This document shows, piece by piece, positions 23,299 to 45,300 of a stretch of 64,000 nucleotides of DNA (position 1 is its first letter; each line of letters begins with the position of its first letter). The translations under genes and the position numbers were made by a program. This stretch comes from Apostichopus japonicus (lineage: Eukaryota; Echinodermata; Holothuroidea; Aspidochirotida; Stichopodidae): positions 4,208,713-4,272,712 of the forward strand of contig NC_092574.1 in assembly GCF_037975245.1 (NCBI RefSeq), written 5' to 3'. Below the pieces are notes generated by a model. It was given only the letters and a program-made list of their open reading frames with translations. It did not search any database and was not told the DNA's origin.

Positions 23299-26200
23299 TT
23301 TATCTATGGGTCATATGAACTCTAATGACTATGTAGAAGGGTACCATAATGCATCTTGCCCGGTCCAAATAGTTCTTGACCAACTAAAATGACCACTACT
23401 TCATCAGTTCTTAAATTAATGTAACGGGACCTGAAAAAATCACTTTAGGCCCTAATCAAGACTAGCACGCCTTGGACCACCTAACCAGTGGGTCATATGA
23501 ATTCTTAACACATTGTAGAAGGATTCCATAATGCGTCTTGCCCGGCCCAAAGAGTGCTTAACCAATTAAAATGACCACTAAATCAACAATTTTTTAAATG
23601 AATGTAACGGGAACTGAAATAAAAACATTTGGGCCCTATTAAAACTAGCACGCCTTAGACCACCCTTTAATGAGTGTAACGGGACCACGCAAAAGCTTTG
23701 GGCCCTCATCCACGCAGCACGCCTTGGACCACCTAACCCATGGTTAACATGAACTCTAAGGACATTGTAGAAAAGTACCACTGTAATGCTTCTTGCCCGG
23801 TCCAAAGAGTGCTTGACCAATTTAAATGACCAATAAATCATCACTTCTTCAATGAGTGTAACGGGAACACGAAAAAACTTTGGGCCCTTATCAATGCAGC
23901 ACGCCTTGGACCACCTAACCAATGGGTCATATGAACTCTAATGACAATGTAGAAAAGTACCATAATGCGTCTTGCCCGGTCCAAAGAGTGCTTGACCAAT
24001 TAAACTGACCAATAAATCATCACTTCGTTAATAAATGTAAATGGACCTGAAAATCTTTAGGCCCCAGTCAAGACCAGCACGCCTTGGACCACCTAACCGA
24101 TGGGTTATAGGAAGTCCAAGGACATTGTAGAAGGGTACCATAATGCGTCTTGCCCGGTCCAAAGAGTGCTTGACCAATTAAACTGACCACTAAATCATCA
24201 CTTCATAAATGAGTGTAACGTGACCTAACAAAATAAACCGTAAGGCCATAATCAGCACGCCTCGGACCACCCAACCAATGGGTCATATGAGTTCTAAGGA
24301 CATTGTTGAAGAGTCCCATAATGCGTCTTATCCGGTCCAAAGAGTATTTAACCAATACAAATGACTAATGCACAATCATTATCCAGTAGATTCATCAATA
24401 TCTTCTTTTTTGAAGTTTACTCTACGTGTGTACCAGTGTCGGACTGTGGTGATACAAAACAAAAGCAACACCTTTGGCGCGCAAGTTTAATGCTAATTGG
24501 TGCTTTACAATCATCAGCATATATAGTTTCCTTCCCATTCCGGAGAAACACACGCGCACTCTTATTTTTTGGAGCGGGGGGGGGGGGGGGCGCACCTTAG
24601 CGCAACTCCATTTCTCAGAATGAAGTGGTTTCTGTAGACTGGCAACGCAATGAAAACCGTTTTTTTTTTCGTTCATAGAACTTAATTTCATTTCTTTTAT
24701 TCGTTGCACACGTCACATATTTACAGATTTAACGAACAGAGAAGTTTTCTTGCCTCTCTCTCCTTGAAAGTGGTTGTGAACGCTGTTACCTCCCCCCCCC
24801 CCCCCCCCCCTTCGTAGATTCTGAAAGATTCCACTGCTACATTCTAGAGCTGACAAGACGATCAGTCATCTCGGGTCAAGCGGAGATAAACTTACTTTAA
24901 TATTTTATTTAGCAAAATAGTCTTCAAGTGAAATAGTTCTACCCAGACATATATCTTATGCCGAAATCCCTTTCTGATTTATTGTGCCATTCTATGCAAT
25001 TTGATTTAATCGTGTTCCCCTTTCTCTTAGCGATTTTTCAATAGAAAGTTTCTGTTGGAGTGTATAGAGGGCAGATCCACCATAAGAAGTTTCACTGGGT
25101 TTATTCCAACTAAACATAGACCAGAGTTAGTGTGAGTTTTTAGTAAATTTCCTTTTATTCAGTTTTACCTAAATATTAATTATAACTTCCATAATCTAGC
25201 TATACAAATTTTACTCAATACACAAGATACATTCAATCCATTAAACAAAGGTGCCAGATTTTAGGCCAATATACACTTTCTAATCACTTACAGTTGTATT
25301 TAATGTATTGATTCTGCGGTATATACAAATTAGGCTATATGCTGAGTCAATTATGGAAGTATAGAAGTCAGGAGAAATATTACATGCTTAATATCACCCC
25401 CCCCCCTTAGCCCTCCATTCTCTAATTGGATTGAAATGTACTTGCAGAAGAGGAATTTTTAATATGGTAGAATTGATACATTTTACCAATCTATGTGCAA
25501 AGATGTTCCATTTCACTATTACTCAATACTTCATAAGACAAATGTGAATGAGCGGAATAAAGGACCATGCGTTCTGATTGTAATTGAATGATTCATTCAG
25601 GATGTTTCCTAGAAGTTTTCTCTCGTAAAAGAGCGCTTGAACATTAGGCTCGAACAAAATGATACCGATGTACGAACTGACTGCCTACCATGTCCATGGA
25701 ATTTACCTTTAAAAAGCAGGGAGTTCATATTTATCATAGCGTGATTGCTCCCTTGCGTCGAACTATTAAGTGATACATAACTGAAAGAATCTGCGGCATG
25801 TTGATACTTTAACTGCTTTTTCGCATTTGTATTCCCAAATGAATTAAATATCGGAAATATAGTCACAATTTTCTTCGTTCCTTGTTTGAACGTTACTGCA
25901 TGTGCCATTAATGCATGGTAGGCCTATAGGGGGTTGTTTATTACTTTGATTGTTTGTCAGGCTGTAAGCTTCAGTTGAGCTTTTATGACAGTGCATGCCT
26001 GCTACAAGCCTGCTACAGCCTTGCTACACGCCTGCTACAAGCCCGCTACAACCTGCTACAGCCTTGCTACAGCCCTGGAAAGATGCTGTCGCTTTATGCC
26101 ATTGTGTTCAAATAACTGCCATATTGCAATTTTCCCCTTTGATTAGGCTGAAATTTCGAAAGTGATTTGTGTTATATATGCTGACATATCAATAAATTCG

Positions 26201-27217
26201 AAAGTCATTTAGAGGTAACTTTCTAAATTGTAAAAACTTTCCTACAGAATTTGGCCATATATAGACATGCAGCCATTAATTGGAATGCACTTAAAACGAG
26301 TTCTCTTTTTTATTCCTTGAGGGTCCAAAGTGCAATTTGTAATGCTACCGATTGACACTAAACGCGCGATACATAACATATGAGATGGACATTCATTTAA
26401 GAAGTGTTGTTTTAGTGGTCATTTTAATTGGTCAAGTACTCATTGGACCGGGTACGACGCATTATGGTACCCTTCTACAATGTCCTTGGACTTCCTATGA
26501 CCCATTGGTTAGGTGGTCCAAGGCGTGCTGGTCTTGACTGGGGCCTAAAGATTTTTGCAGGTCCATTTACATTCATTAAAGAAATGATTTAGTGGTCGTT
26601 TAAATTGGTCAAGCACTCTTTGGACCGGGCAAGACGCATTATGGTACTCTTCTACAATGTCCTCAGAGTTTATGTTAACCATCAGTTTGGTGATCCAAAG
26701 CGTGCAGCAAGAATTATGGCCCAAAGCTTTTTCGTGGTCCCGTTACACTCATTAAAGAAGTAATGATTTAGTGGTCATTTAAATTGGTCAAGCACTCTTT
26801 GGACCGGGCAAGACGCATTATGGTACTTTTCTACAATGTCCTTAGAACTCATGTTACTCATCGGTTTGGTGAGCCAAGGCGTGCTGCATGGATTAGGGCC
26901 CAAAGCTTTTTCGTGGTCCCGTTACACTCATTAAAGAAGTAATGATTTAGTGGTCATTTAAATTGGTCAAGCACTCTTTGGACCGGGCAAGACGCATTAT
27001 GGTACTCTTCTACATTGTCTTAAGAGTTCATATGACCCATTGGTTAGGTGGTCCAAGGCGTCCTGGTCTTGATTAGGGCCCAAAGCTTTTCGTTGCTCCG
27101 TTACATCCATCTAATAAGTGATGGTGTATTGGTCAAGCACTGTTTGGACCGGGGAATTAAGACGCATTATGGTAATTTTCTACATCGTCTTCAGAGTTCA
27201 TATGACCCATTGATAAA
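23299..27217. mobile_element. Foldback-like element: inverted satellite arms around a 2-kb core
   Basis: The left arm (about 23299-24375) holds about six direct copies of a unit of about 185 bp containing 'cttgcccggtccaaagagtg', 'accataatgcgtc' and 'cagcacgccttggaccacc'. The right arm (about 26405-27217) holds four to five copies of the same unit in the opposite orientation ('cactctttggaccgggcaag', 'gacgcattatggta'). The outermost bases match: ATGGGTCATATGAACTCT on the left faces its complement on the right, and both are preceded by TTATC. Long inverted arms made of tandem repeats are the signature of foldback transposons. The core has no recognised transposase. Confidence 0.75.
24376..26404. 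other. Core of the foldback-like element
   Basis: The core contains a G15 run (24576-24590), a C19 run (24792-24810) and a short direct repeat, GCCTGCTACA, repeated about seven times at 25996-26070. The minus-strand frames at 24422-24709 and 25609-25908 are short and match no family I know. Confidence 0.5.
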
Positions 27218-27912
27218 ACTTCATTATCTAGGAAAAATACACTAAAATGTACTTTTTCGACGAAATAACCTTGATAATCTCGTACGGAAGCAAAAGGCTT
27301 TCCATAGTTGTATTATCGAATCCATTATCGAATAAGCCTGTAATGTGTCCCACAGTTACTTATTCGCGAATGTCGAACGAGGAACGCGGAATAAGTATCT
27401 AACTTCACACCGGTAACTCAAAACTTTGTCGACGTACAGTACATCACAATAACAACTTACATACAGGCTGAGAAACAGACGCACACGCTAACTCGCTGCA
27501 GAAGTCATTGAAGTTCATGCCAGTGTATTGGCATAATTGTTTTAGTGGAATGATAAGCATTTGTAAAGTTTATTTATATCTTTCGCCTTCAAACCCTTCA
27601 AGGCTTTATTGTAGCTCGTCAACAGCTTTAAGTTACTGCTAGGCCTAGTTCCACTACAATTTATTAGCTATAGAGACAGTATGCTGGTATTAGCCAAGTA
27701 CTACTATTAGTACTAGTAGTAGGCTAGTAGGCAGCCAATTCAAGTGATTGGTTCTGATACTGGTAGGCCTGAAATATTTGCTTGTCGGACAGTAGTTACT
27801 TATCTTTTGTCTTACAATGTAATAATATACACTAGAGCTCTGCCTTTCTTTGAATTTCCAGACCTGTTAACCAGTCTTTTATGGAAATATTGAGATTTAC
27901 AATTTTTGGAGT
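27218..27912. other. Unannotated region
   Basis: No exon or repeat recognised between the foldback-like element and the next TIR element. Confidence 0.4.
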
Positions 27913-28521
27913 AATTATAGAATGCAGGGCCACTCGATGATTCTATCTGAGCATCCGGATGCGCAGATGCTCAGTCTCACCCCAGTACGTATGTGAGTAA
28001 AAATGTCAAATGAGTGGATGCGCGGATGCGCGGATGCGGGGTCAAAAATGTCCTAACTCCTTCCCTAGTACTTCTGTGGTGGATGCGCGGATGCAGAGTC
28101 AAAATGAAATATGTGATGGAATTTTAGAGGGCGTCATACATGTACGGATGCCTTTTAAGAACGACACACTATTGATGTGGAATATCTTCGTACCTGTACA
28201 TGCGGGACTTTCAGTATTTGAAGTACGTGATGGTATAGGGAAACTTTTTAAGTCCATTCCTAGTACTCCCGGGGTGGATGCACGGATGCGGAGTCGAAAT
28301 GAAATATGTGATGGTATATGGGGAGATTTTTCGAAAATTTTCTTAAGTCCTTTCCTAGTACTTCCGTGGTGGATGCGCGGATGCGTGGATGCGGAGTCAA
28401 AATGAAATATGTGATGGAATTTTAGAGGGCGTCATACATGTACGGACATGTACAGACACACCGCGCATCCGCGCATCCAGATGCTGGGAAGAGTTAATGA
28501 ATGGCCCTGTATTCTATAATT
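27913..28521. mobile_element. 0.6-kb TIR element with GGATGCGC repeats
   Basis: The ends AATTATAGAATGCAGGGCCA (27913-27932) and the complement at 28502-28521 match at 19 of 20 bases. Next to each end lies 'gcatccggatgcgc'-type sequence, and the interior repeats 'ggatgcgcggatgc' with the 3' context 'gagtcaaaatgaaatatgtgatgg' three times. I could not define a target duplication. It is non-autonomous. Confidence 0.65.
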
Positions 28522-29759
28522 GTACCCAATTTTTCATCCCCAAAATTAAATTGAGAGATAAGGGAAAAGATGGAAGACTTGAGAAAATCCAACAAAACAA
28601 GATAATGATATCAAAGAAACACAGAAAAGAGTTGGGGTTTTTACATATGACATGCCACCTCCCTATAATAATTTTATATATATAACTAGTATTTGTTGTG
28701 CTGATGTTAGCTCTGCAGAACTTAATGGCATATGCTTAAGCAAACACTCAGTTATCTCCCAAAAATATAAGTGAATTTTCTCCAGATTCTTAAACGCAGA
28801 TAGAAACATATGCCCCACCCATTTCTTATCGCGATTGTGAAAAACATACACATCAAAATTTGCACACTACTGTATATTGATATTGCTGATTAATTTCAAA
28901 TGACAAATATATTTTATCTGCTTCATATGAACTCTGCTAAACTTTGCACAGTCAGTGAGGATGTTAATAACTAGACACTAGACCTTTCTCAACATTTCAA
29001 GCTATAGATTTCAAATATTTGTGGAGATATCAATTGCTACTGCTATCCCATCAAAGGTGCTCATGTATATTTTGTTATTGCCAACTTGTACATAATTTAG
29101 GGGCATTTAGAAATCTTGTTATTATAATTGTTGGTTTGGATTTTCAAAATACAAGATTTGCAGGAGTGTTATGAACCTACTGCACAGTTAAAATTTGTTA
29201 TCATTAGTTTCTATAAACCTTTGCTAATCTGTGAATAACAACCAATATTACATATAAATGGCCTTCAAAAGTATATTTGGTTTACAATGCTTTAAAAGTT
29301 TTAAGCAAGGAAAATACACCTCAAACAAGAATATAGTCCACCAAGATTAACAAATATGTTGTGAAAGAGTGAAGGCATTTTAAAAACTTTCTCATGAAAT
29401 TCAAATTTTACTCTTGCACTGTATTTAAAGGTCATCAGTAGTGTCCCAAATATGCTAGAAACATGATCAAATGTAAACAAACAATTCATTTCATTTCATT
29501 GATTCGTTTTTCACAACATGCATTTAAACGATTACAAATAACAAATAACATGAAGTAGTAGTGAATAATACATGAAGTGAAGGAAGCGGAACAAAAAACC
29601 CTTGCGGGCTTGACGGGGTGCTTCGCTACCTAAAATACAGAGAAAGAGACCAATCAAAGTACAACAAAGCAAAATACACAATTTCATACAATAGGACAAT
29701 AAGACAATAACAAAACAACTGCCACTCTTAAAGAAATTATTCCAACTGAAACGTTTAAT
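28522..29759. other. Unannotated region
   Basis: No gene recognised. The stretch from about 29500 to 29640 ('cccttgcgggcttgacggggtgcttcgctacc') has a different texture from its surroundings and may be a repeat fragment of unknown family. Confidence 0.35.
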
Positions 29760-30655
29760 CGTCTATTTTAACACTCCCTGCATGGATGTGTCTATTTTAA
29801 CACTCCTGCATATATATGTCTGTTTTTGTCCTGAATGTATGGTGTCTGTTTTAGCACTCCTGAATGTGTGCCTATTGTAACATTCCTGAATGTGTGTCTG
29901 TTTTAACACTCCTGAATGTGTGTCTGTTTTAACACTCTTGAATGTATGTGCCTATTGTAACACTCCTGAATATATATGTCTGTTTTAACAGTTCTGAATG
30001 TATGTGTCTGTTTAAACACTCCTCGATGTGTGTTTGTTTTAACACTCTTGAATTTATGTGCCTATTGTAACACTCCTGAATATATATGTCTGTTTTAACA
30101 CTCCTAAATGTATGTCTGTTTTAACACTCCTGAATATATGTGTCGCTTTTAACACTCCTGAATATATGTGTCGCTTTTAACACTCCTGAATATATATGTC
30201 TGTTTTAACAGTCCTGAATGTTGTGTCTGTTTTAACAGTCCTGCATGTATGTGTCTGTTTTAACACTCCTGAATGCCATGTGCTTATTTCTAACACTCCT
30301 GAATCTATTTTTCTGTTTTAACACTCCTGTATGCCATGTGCCTATTTTAACACTCTTGAATGTGTGTCTGTTTCAACACTCCTGAATGTGTGTCTGTTTC
30401 AACACTCCTGAATGTGTGTCTGTTTCAACACTCCTGAATGTGTGTCTGTTTTAACATTCCTGAATGTGTGTCTGTTTTAACACTCCTGAATGTGTGTCTG
30501 TTTTAACACTCCTGAATGTGTGTCCGTTTCAACACTCCTGAATGTGTGTCCGTTTCAACACTCCTGAATGTGTGTCCGTTTCAACACTCTTGAATGTGTG
30601 TCTGTTTTAACACTCTTCAATATATGAGTCTATTTTAACACTCCTGCATGCTTAT
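29760..30655. repeat. 26-bp minisatellite upstream of AADAT
   Basis: About 34 units of TGTCTGTTTTAACACTCCTG plus aatgtg, with length and base variants (tgtcc, tttcaac, tatatatgtc). The array ends about 210 bp before the AADAT start codon, inside its likely promoter or 5' intron. Confidence 0.95.
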
Positions 30656-30771
30656 GAAAAAGTAAAAGAAATCAAAACCTCCAAGAAATTACTTCAAACT
30701 TCTAGCAATTTTGACGTGCCAAAATTTGAGGCGAATAGTTATGACATTTTAAGTCTTTTGAGTCTAAAATA

Positions 30772-30801
30772 TTAATAATAATAATAATAATAATAATATA
30801 A
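30772..30801. repeat. (AAT)n microsatellite
   Basis: About nine ATA/AAT trinucleotides, 65 bases before the AADAT start codon. Confidence 0.9.
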
Positions 30802-30865
30802 TATAAGATTTTAAAAATGTATTTGTTTCTATACTATGTAGGTATCAGTTTTCCATCAGTTCAAC

Positions 30866-39130
<8,265 letters not shown>

Positions 39131-41819
39131 AAAGATGTGACTAAATCTCTGCTTCGAGGAAGAAACACATGAAATAAATCTGCCGAGGGTAGTAATGTAA
39201 ATAATAATATTTAGTGGGCTGTTCAAATCTTATACACATGTCATTGCTGTTTTTTTTTTGATGGGAGTTTATTTTTAAATAGAGTTTGACCAGTGGCAGT
39301 CGAAGTAACAGGTCTCATGAAGACATTTATGTTCTGTACTACTATGTGAAATCTCAGTATCATGTTGAGAATTGGGGTACACTCATTACAGGCTGGCCAT
39401 TATTGGATGTTTTCATTGCAAATTTTTTCAAAAGACTTCAGTTTTCATTACCAGGAGTTTATGCCAAAAGTCCATGGTATGGGATTTTGGGGTTAATTAA
39501 CTCTGAAATAATGTCATGACTAAACTCTTCACTCTGTGAACTGAAATGTAGGCCCTGTACTAGTCTTTGAATGTTACAGTGCTGATACTCTAGTCTTACC
39601 ACAGTATACAATAATCATGAACACTGATTAGAATTGATTTATTTTCATCTTATGTAAATAAACCTGCCTTGGTTGGACAGATACTAGAACTGACACACAA
39701 TGTTTGATGGTATCTACGGCAGGGTTTCCTCATGTGATAATTTGCACCATAGTTGCGAAAATTAAAGAGCAAGATTTCGGTCCCTCCCTCAACCATCTTT
39801 TCACTTCTGAATTGAATTCTTTACTATGAATACATGCAAGACTCAGGGTTGTGTATTAACCATCATAATTTGTGAAGTGCATATAAATCAATGGACGAGA
39901 CTGAGGTGTATATCTAGTGAACCAGCAGTGCCTTACATGTGTTCCTGACATTAACCAGTGCTAAATGAAACTTTTCAGAATATCAAGTTGAATTTTATTT
40001 TGAAAGAATTAATTTTTAACTATTTAACACATGCATAAGAGTTAACAATTTTGTGCTGTTGATACGCAAAATTCCACTCATTAAATCTGTGAATAATTCA
40101 CTGTGGCACATCCATAAATTATGAGCACCAAGATGATATTCATACAGAGCAATATTGAGGTAGTATTCAGCACTTTCACCACAAGCACTAAACAAGCATT
40201 ATAAGAAATATATCACAAAGTTTGGTCACAATTTTTCATGTTTATTTAGTCTTCTTACTTGTCATTACTTCATAGATACAGTCAAGTTACAATGAGTGTT
40301 TGATAAACTTATGGAATGAAACATTCTTAGGATTGCTTTTCTACACGTTTTTGTCATACTTTGTACGGGCTATTAAAGTACAAGTTCTGAAACGTGTCAA
40401 CTGGAATGCTCTGTAATTTGTGGTTTCTATAGAGTAACCATATTGTCACAACAAAGAGGGTCTTAGTTGAGGGGTTCCCTGTCCCCTTTGTGGTAAAAAT
40501 TTATTTTGATGGGTTCCTGCATGAAAATGGTATAAGATTTGAAGTAACTTAAAGCTCTAACTCATTTTAAGGTATGAATAGTAGCAGAACTATTACTATT
40601 GGCAATTTATCATTTTTGTGGACATCATAACGTTTAAAACTATTCGGCTCTTGATTCTAAGAAAGAAAACGTGCATTCCCATGGAAACATGGACATTTGT
40701 TAACCTTAGATTTACACAAGGGATTTATATATAAGGTAGTTTACTCTATAAAATCTGCATAATTTTTCTAACATGCATATACTTCATAAGAAAGGCAGTT
40801 TTTTATTTCATTCATGGTGTTAGAATTTACATTATTGAAATCATTTAACCCTTCTGATTGTTGATTTGTTGGAACTTTTATTAATATTTATGTGGAACTT
40901 AATGACTAATTGTGCAATCTTCTGCCATTATGCACATAAATAATCAAGAGATTAGGTATTATCTGTGACCTATTATTTCTGACTTAAATTATATGCTCAA
41001 CATTTATCCTTGCTTTCCAAAACTTCAAGTTCCGATGTGTTGAAATCAGAGTTTGGATTTTGATACATTTTTACCGATTTAACTCATGAAATGCCTTGTG
41101 CAGGAGAGTTATTCCCTGTGGTTTTAAAGAAGCTAAGTGTTTTTCATTTGTGAACATATTAATCACTCCCCATACAATTCCCATAAAATCCACTTGTTTA
41201 CCCAGAAGTAACAGCTGCAATTTTCCATATTTAGTAGCAGTTCAACATGTCTGTCATCCAAATTGATAAACTTGTGTGAATAAATATGTAGATAAATACA
41301 TTTATTGCCTTGTTCATTGTGTTTTTAACCTAATTTACCTCTCTGGCATTTCCTGTCAATCCACTTGCTCATCCTGAAGTTATAACTGCAAATTTTCCAA
41401 ATGGTTATGTACGTATGTCCAGGGAGTTGTTATGTCTTCCATTTTGGTACAAATACTTCTGATCAGCTAAATCTAAAACTAAGTAATAGTTTTTGAGGAT
41501 CACTTTATTTTCTCCCTTTTCAGGATGAAAGAGGTCTCATTGTCACTGCATTTGGTGCAATATCTAAATAATATCAAAGACAAAATTGCAAGTCCTCCCT
41601 ACCCTCCTTGTTATCCTCTAAATTACCCCCTTTTCCTATACTTTGAAACTACCTTGCCCTGCACCCTGTTCTCACTTCCTATTAATCCCATCCTCAACCC
41701 CCCAATACTCTCCGTGTTCTATGTGCCCCCCCCCCCCAACCACGCTCCCAGTGAAACATAATAAGACTGTTCAGTGTTCATACAAATCAGGAAAAATATA
41801 AAAATGCTGGTCATGTAAA
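39131..41819. other. AADAT 3' flank between the convergent genes
   Basis: It contains AATAAA at 39173-39178 (43 nt after the stop) and at 39657-39662, either of which could end AADAT transcripts. Two diverged copies of a segment of about 200 bp ('ccacttg.t.a.cc.gaagt.a.a.ctgcaa') lie near 41190 and 41360. No gene is seen; the C-rich frame at 41525-41761 is not convincing. Confidence 0.45.
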
Positions 41820-42235
41820 CAGTGGCGGAGCTAGGGGTATTTGTCAGGGGGGGCGAGAATGGTCTGTAGGGGGGGCTTTCGGTACTATCTAAGCAGAGCG
41901 CCACCACAGGTTGGCGCGGAGCGTACAAACATTTTTTGAGTAAAGTACTCCCTAGATCGCTGGAAACGACCCTTTCCGGGCCTTGCTAATTTGCAGATAA
42001 TTGAAGAATAAGTACGTGTCATCGCCATTTGTGTTAGAGAATTTTTCAGAAAATTACACCAAAAAAATGTGACAAATGTCAATAGGTAGATGAGAGCGCA
42101 ATAAAAAAAGTCAATAATCGTGAATAAGTAAAGAGTGGTAAAAAGCTGAAAAGGGCGCCAGCAGTCCATTTGAGTCTGTCAGGGGGGGCACTCGCCCCCC
42201 CCCGACTGTATGGATGCTCCGCCACTGCATGTAAA
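41812..42235. mobile_element. hAT-type MITE with 8-bp target duplication
   Basis: CATGTAAA at 41812-41819 and 42228-42235 brackets a 408-bp element that starts CAGTGGCGGAGC and ends GCTCCGCCACTG. Eight-base duplications and CAGTGGCG-type ends are diagnostic of hAT. G-rich and C-rich runs sit just inside the ends. It is non-autonomous and lies about 110 bp beyond the ALG11 stop codon, probably in or near its 3' UTR. Confidence 0.88.
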
Positions 42236-42347
42236 CAGAGATTCCATTGTCTCCTTGTCCTTCTCTCTCAATGTTCTTAGCACCTTCTCCTCTCTTCTCT
42301 AAACCTCCCATCAAATAGCTAATGATGCATCCTACTACAACTTTCAT

Positions 42348-45300
42348 TTATGCAAATAAGGACTCAACTGCAGCTAGAAATGAAATCTCAAATTCCTGGT
42401 CGGAGAATCGAACCACCGAGGCCTTGGCTGCCTCTCTGATCTCTTGTCTCTCGTTAATAGACATCCTAAAGACCTTCTCCATGGCGTCTGCATAACCAGC
42501 CTCGTCAGATGCCAAAAATCCTGTGGTTTTGTCCTGGTAAGGAATGACAATGTCCAGTTTAGGGCCTCCGGTGTTGTGTGCTATGATAATGGTGCCAGCA
42601 GCCATGCACTCCACAACACCTACAAAAGAAAGATGAAATGTAAAAACCCATCTGTCTCTTCCCTGATGCATCAGGAGGTATTCAAAATACTTGTTTGCAT
42701 TTCCATATATAATCATACTCAAGTGAAATGGCCGGATGATGTCTCAGTGATTGCAATACAAGGAAAACACATATTTGGCTTTGCTGTAAGTAATATATTG
42801 GGTTCCATCCTGATACACCTTCAGCGAATGCTTTTTTATGGAGGTTGAGTGCATTGTTGAAGCTATATTGTGGTACTTTTTCTACTTCTTGATTCTTTTC
42901 AAATTATGAAAGGAAAGGTGAACATTTTGATATTTTCAAAAGTGCCCATTAACATTACTAAGATGGCTTTGACAGAACACATTTTTCAATGTTTTCCTCA
43001 AACTCTCCATCATAGGAAAAGACATTTTCATCTCTTGAAATGCTAAAGAAAGACAGAAAACCAGATAAGCTCACCTATGCCAAAGTGCTCATTCCACATG
43101 GTATGAAGTCCCATTGTACCATTAGCTAGGCGATCTTTTAGAACATCAAATGGTACACTCAACAAAAAGTCAACTCTTTCATTGACTCCAAGTTCTTCAC
43201 TCAAGGCCTTCAATTCATCAACTCTGCTTTGATCTTCTGCATTGCGACAGCTCCCAATCAACTCTAATTTAACTTCCTCCTTCTCACTCTCCGAAAGCCT
43301 TTTCAAGAAATTGGCAAAAGATCTGATTTGCAGTTTGTGGTCTTTCTCAGGTCTAAACTGAGCTATTGAAACAATGGATTTGACAGTCTTTTCATCATCT
43401 GGAATGCCTTTAATACTTAAAAATTCTTTGGTATCACAAGGTGGGTATACAACACTGGTGCAGGACGGCTTGCCCCACAATGAACTGATGTGCCCGTAGG
43501 TCCAAGAGGAGTTAACCATGACCACGTCCGCCCGAGCTCCGACAAAGCCGTACAGAAGAGCAAATAACTTATAGTATAAAACTTTGAACCTACTTAAGAT
43601 GGGATTGTTGGCAACGAATCCTTGATTATTGTAGGAAACGGTACGCTTAGAAACGAGAGAGAGCATATCCAAGCTGATAGTAGGGTAATGGGTGTAGCAT
43701 GCTACCTTGCACCCTCCAACATATTTAAAGAGAGGAAGAGTAAACGCATAGCCCATTGAATCGATATAAATATCTGGGACAAACTTTGACAGGGCTTCGA
43801 AACCTAGCACTACTGATCCTAGACTCTGTCCAAGAAGTGTAAGCACAGGGTACGTCTTAGCCTCAACAAAGTTTCTTCTCGTTAGAAAGACAAACTCTAC
43901 AGCTCTCGGGAGAACAATGTTGAATCGGTTTCTTGCTCTCTGGACAATGTCTTCTGCCTTGGCCTCAACATCTCCCGTGTAGATAACACAATCAACATTC
44001 TTGTACCTGTGAAGTGAAATACACATTTTTAAATTGTAGTGCACCCAATGCAATAAACATAGAAAGCATGATGAAGAAAATAACACACTTCAAAGAGGGT
44101 GATGACTGTGTCAAATGGTTATTTCTGCTCTGACCTGTCAATTCATTGTTAGAATTTAAGTAAGGCTTGAAGTACAGTACCGCTCACGTATAACTGGACA
44201 TGTGTACGCGCACAGAATCGTATAAAGACGTATCAACACGTACAATCGCGTATAAACTCGTTGACAAACAAATTGCCGTGTAGACGCCGCGTAGACACCT
44301 CGTATAATCCCTGTACGAGTTTATACGCAGGAAATGCTATTGTGCTCAATGAATAGGGATTAAAGTCGTTGAAAGAACTAGTGAGATGTTTGAAAAAGCC
44401 GTTTCTTAAATCGTAGTTTAAGACGTGATATTTACCTAGCAGCGAAGAGGACGCAGGTAAAGTGTTTGCCGGCATAGAACTTATAACTGTTTTTCGTCAA
44501 ATGGGTTTCTATTCTGTGTTTCTTTTCCCGACTTTTTTTTCAGTTGTAGAGGTTATGTTCCACGGAGTATAAGTTGACTTTGAATAGTTGGCAACATTTT
44601 GAAGAAATAATAAAGTATTACTAAGCAGTTCTTGTGTCAAAAAAAAAACTTCCAACAACCACTTTGAAGCAGGGCCGGTTAAAAACAAAACATGTTTCTC
44701 ATCCGCGCAAGCGGCCTCCTTTTTCCTGATTCCCAAGTCTCTATTCGGATAACAAGAAATCTAAGCTATCCTTAAAAATTATTTTGTAAAGGTTGCCATA
44801 TATTCCAAACTAGTATTAGCGCATGAAAGGAAGAAAAATGGTCGGCGTTTTTTTTTTCTTCTGATCTCAGTACGAGAAACATGTACTTTATTTGGATAGA
44901 ACAACTTTTGTTAAAGTGGTTAAGTTAATATTTTCCTACCCTTGCTATATGTCGATTTTATAAAACCTTCATGAAAACATTTTGAAAATGGATTTTGAAG
45001 CTCAGTCAACAATTTAAGAAATGCTTACCGTTAAATATTGGCGTCAAACAATACATTTCTTATTTATTCCAATAAAGATCCACAAAGGATAAAAATGCTA
45101 AGTAGAGCTCACTTAAAGAGAAATAGAAACTGCAGGTACATCACTGTACATCGTCATTTTAAGTATCCAAATACTATACAAAGAGATTGAGTTCACAGAA
45201 ACACCCCTTTTCCTTACCACCTGAAGAGAACCGTCTTTTATAAAGTACAGTACTTAACATTTGATACAAAAGTTACTTCTACAACAACTTCCTAAAATGT

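Noticed and set aside
25609..25908. Possible transposase of the foldback-like element
   Set aside because: The 99-codon frame has no catalytic motif or recognised fold; it is kept only as part of the core.
43043..43074. ALG11 exon 2 reading on to ELIWFSVFL
   Set aside because: This is intron sequence; splicing at 43075 to 42619 recreates the conserved EHFGIGVVE motif.
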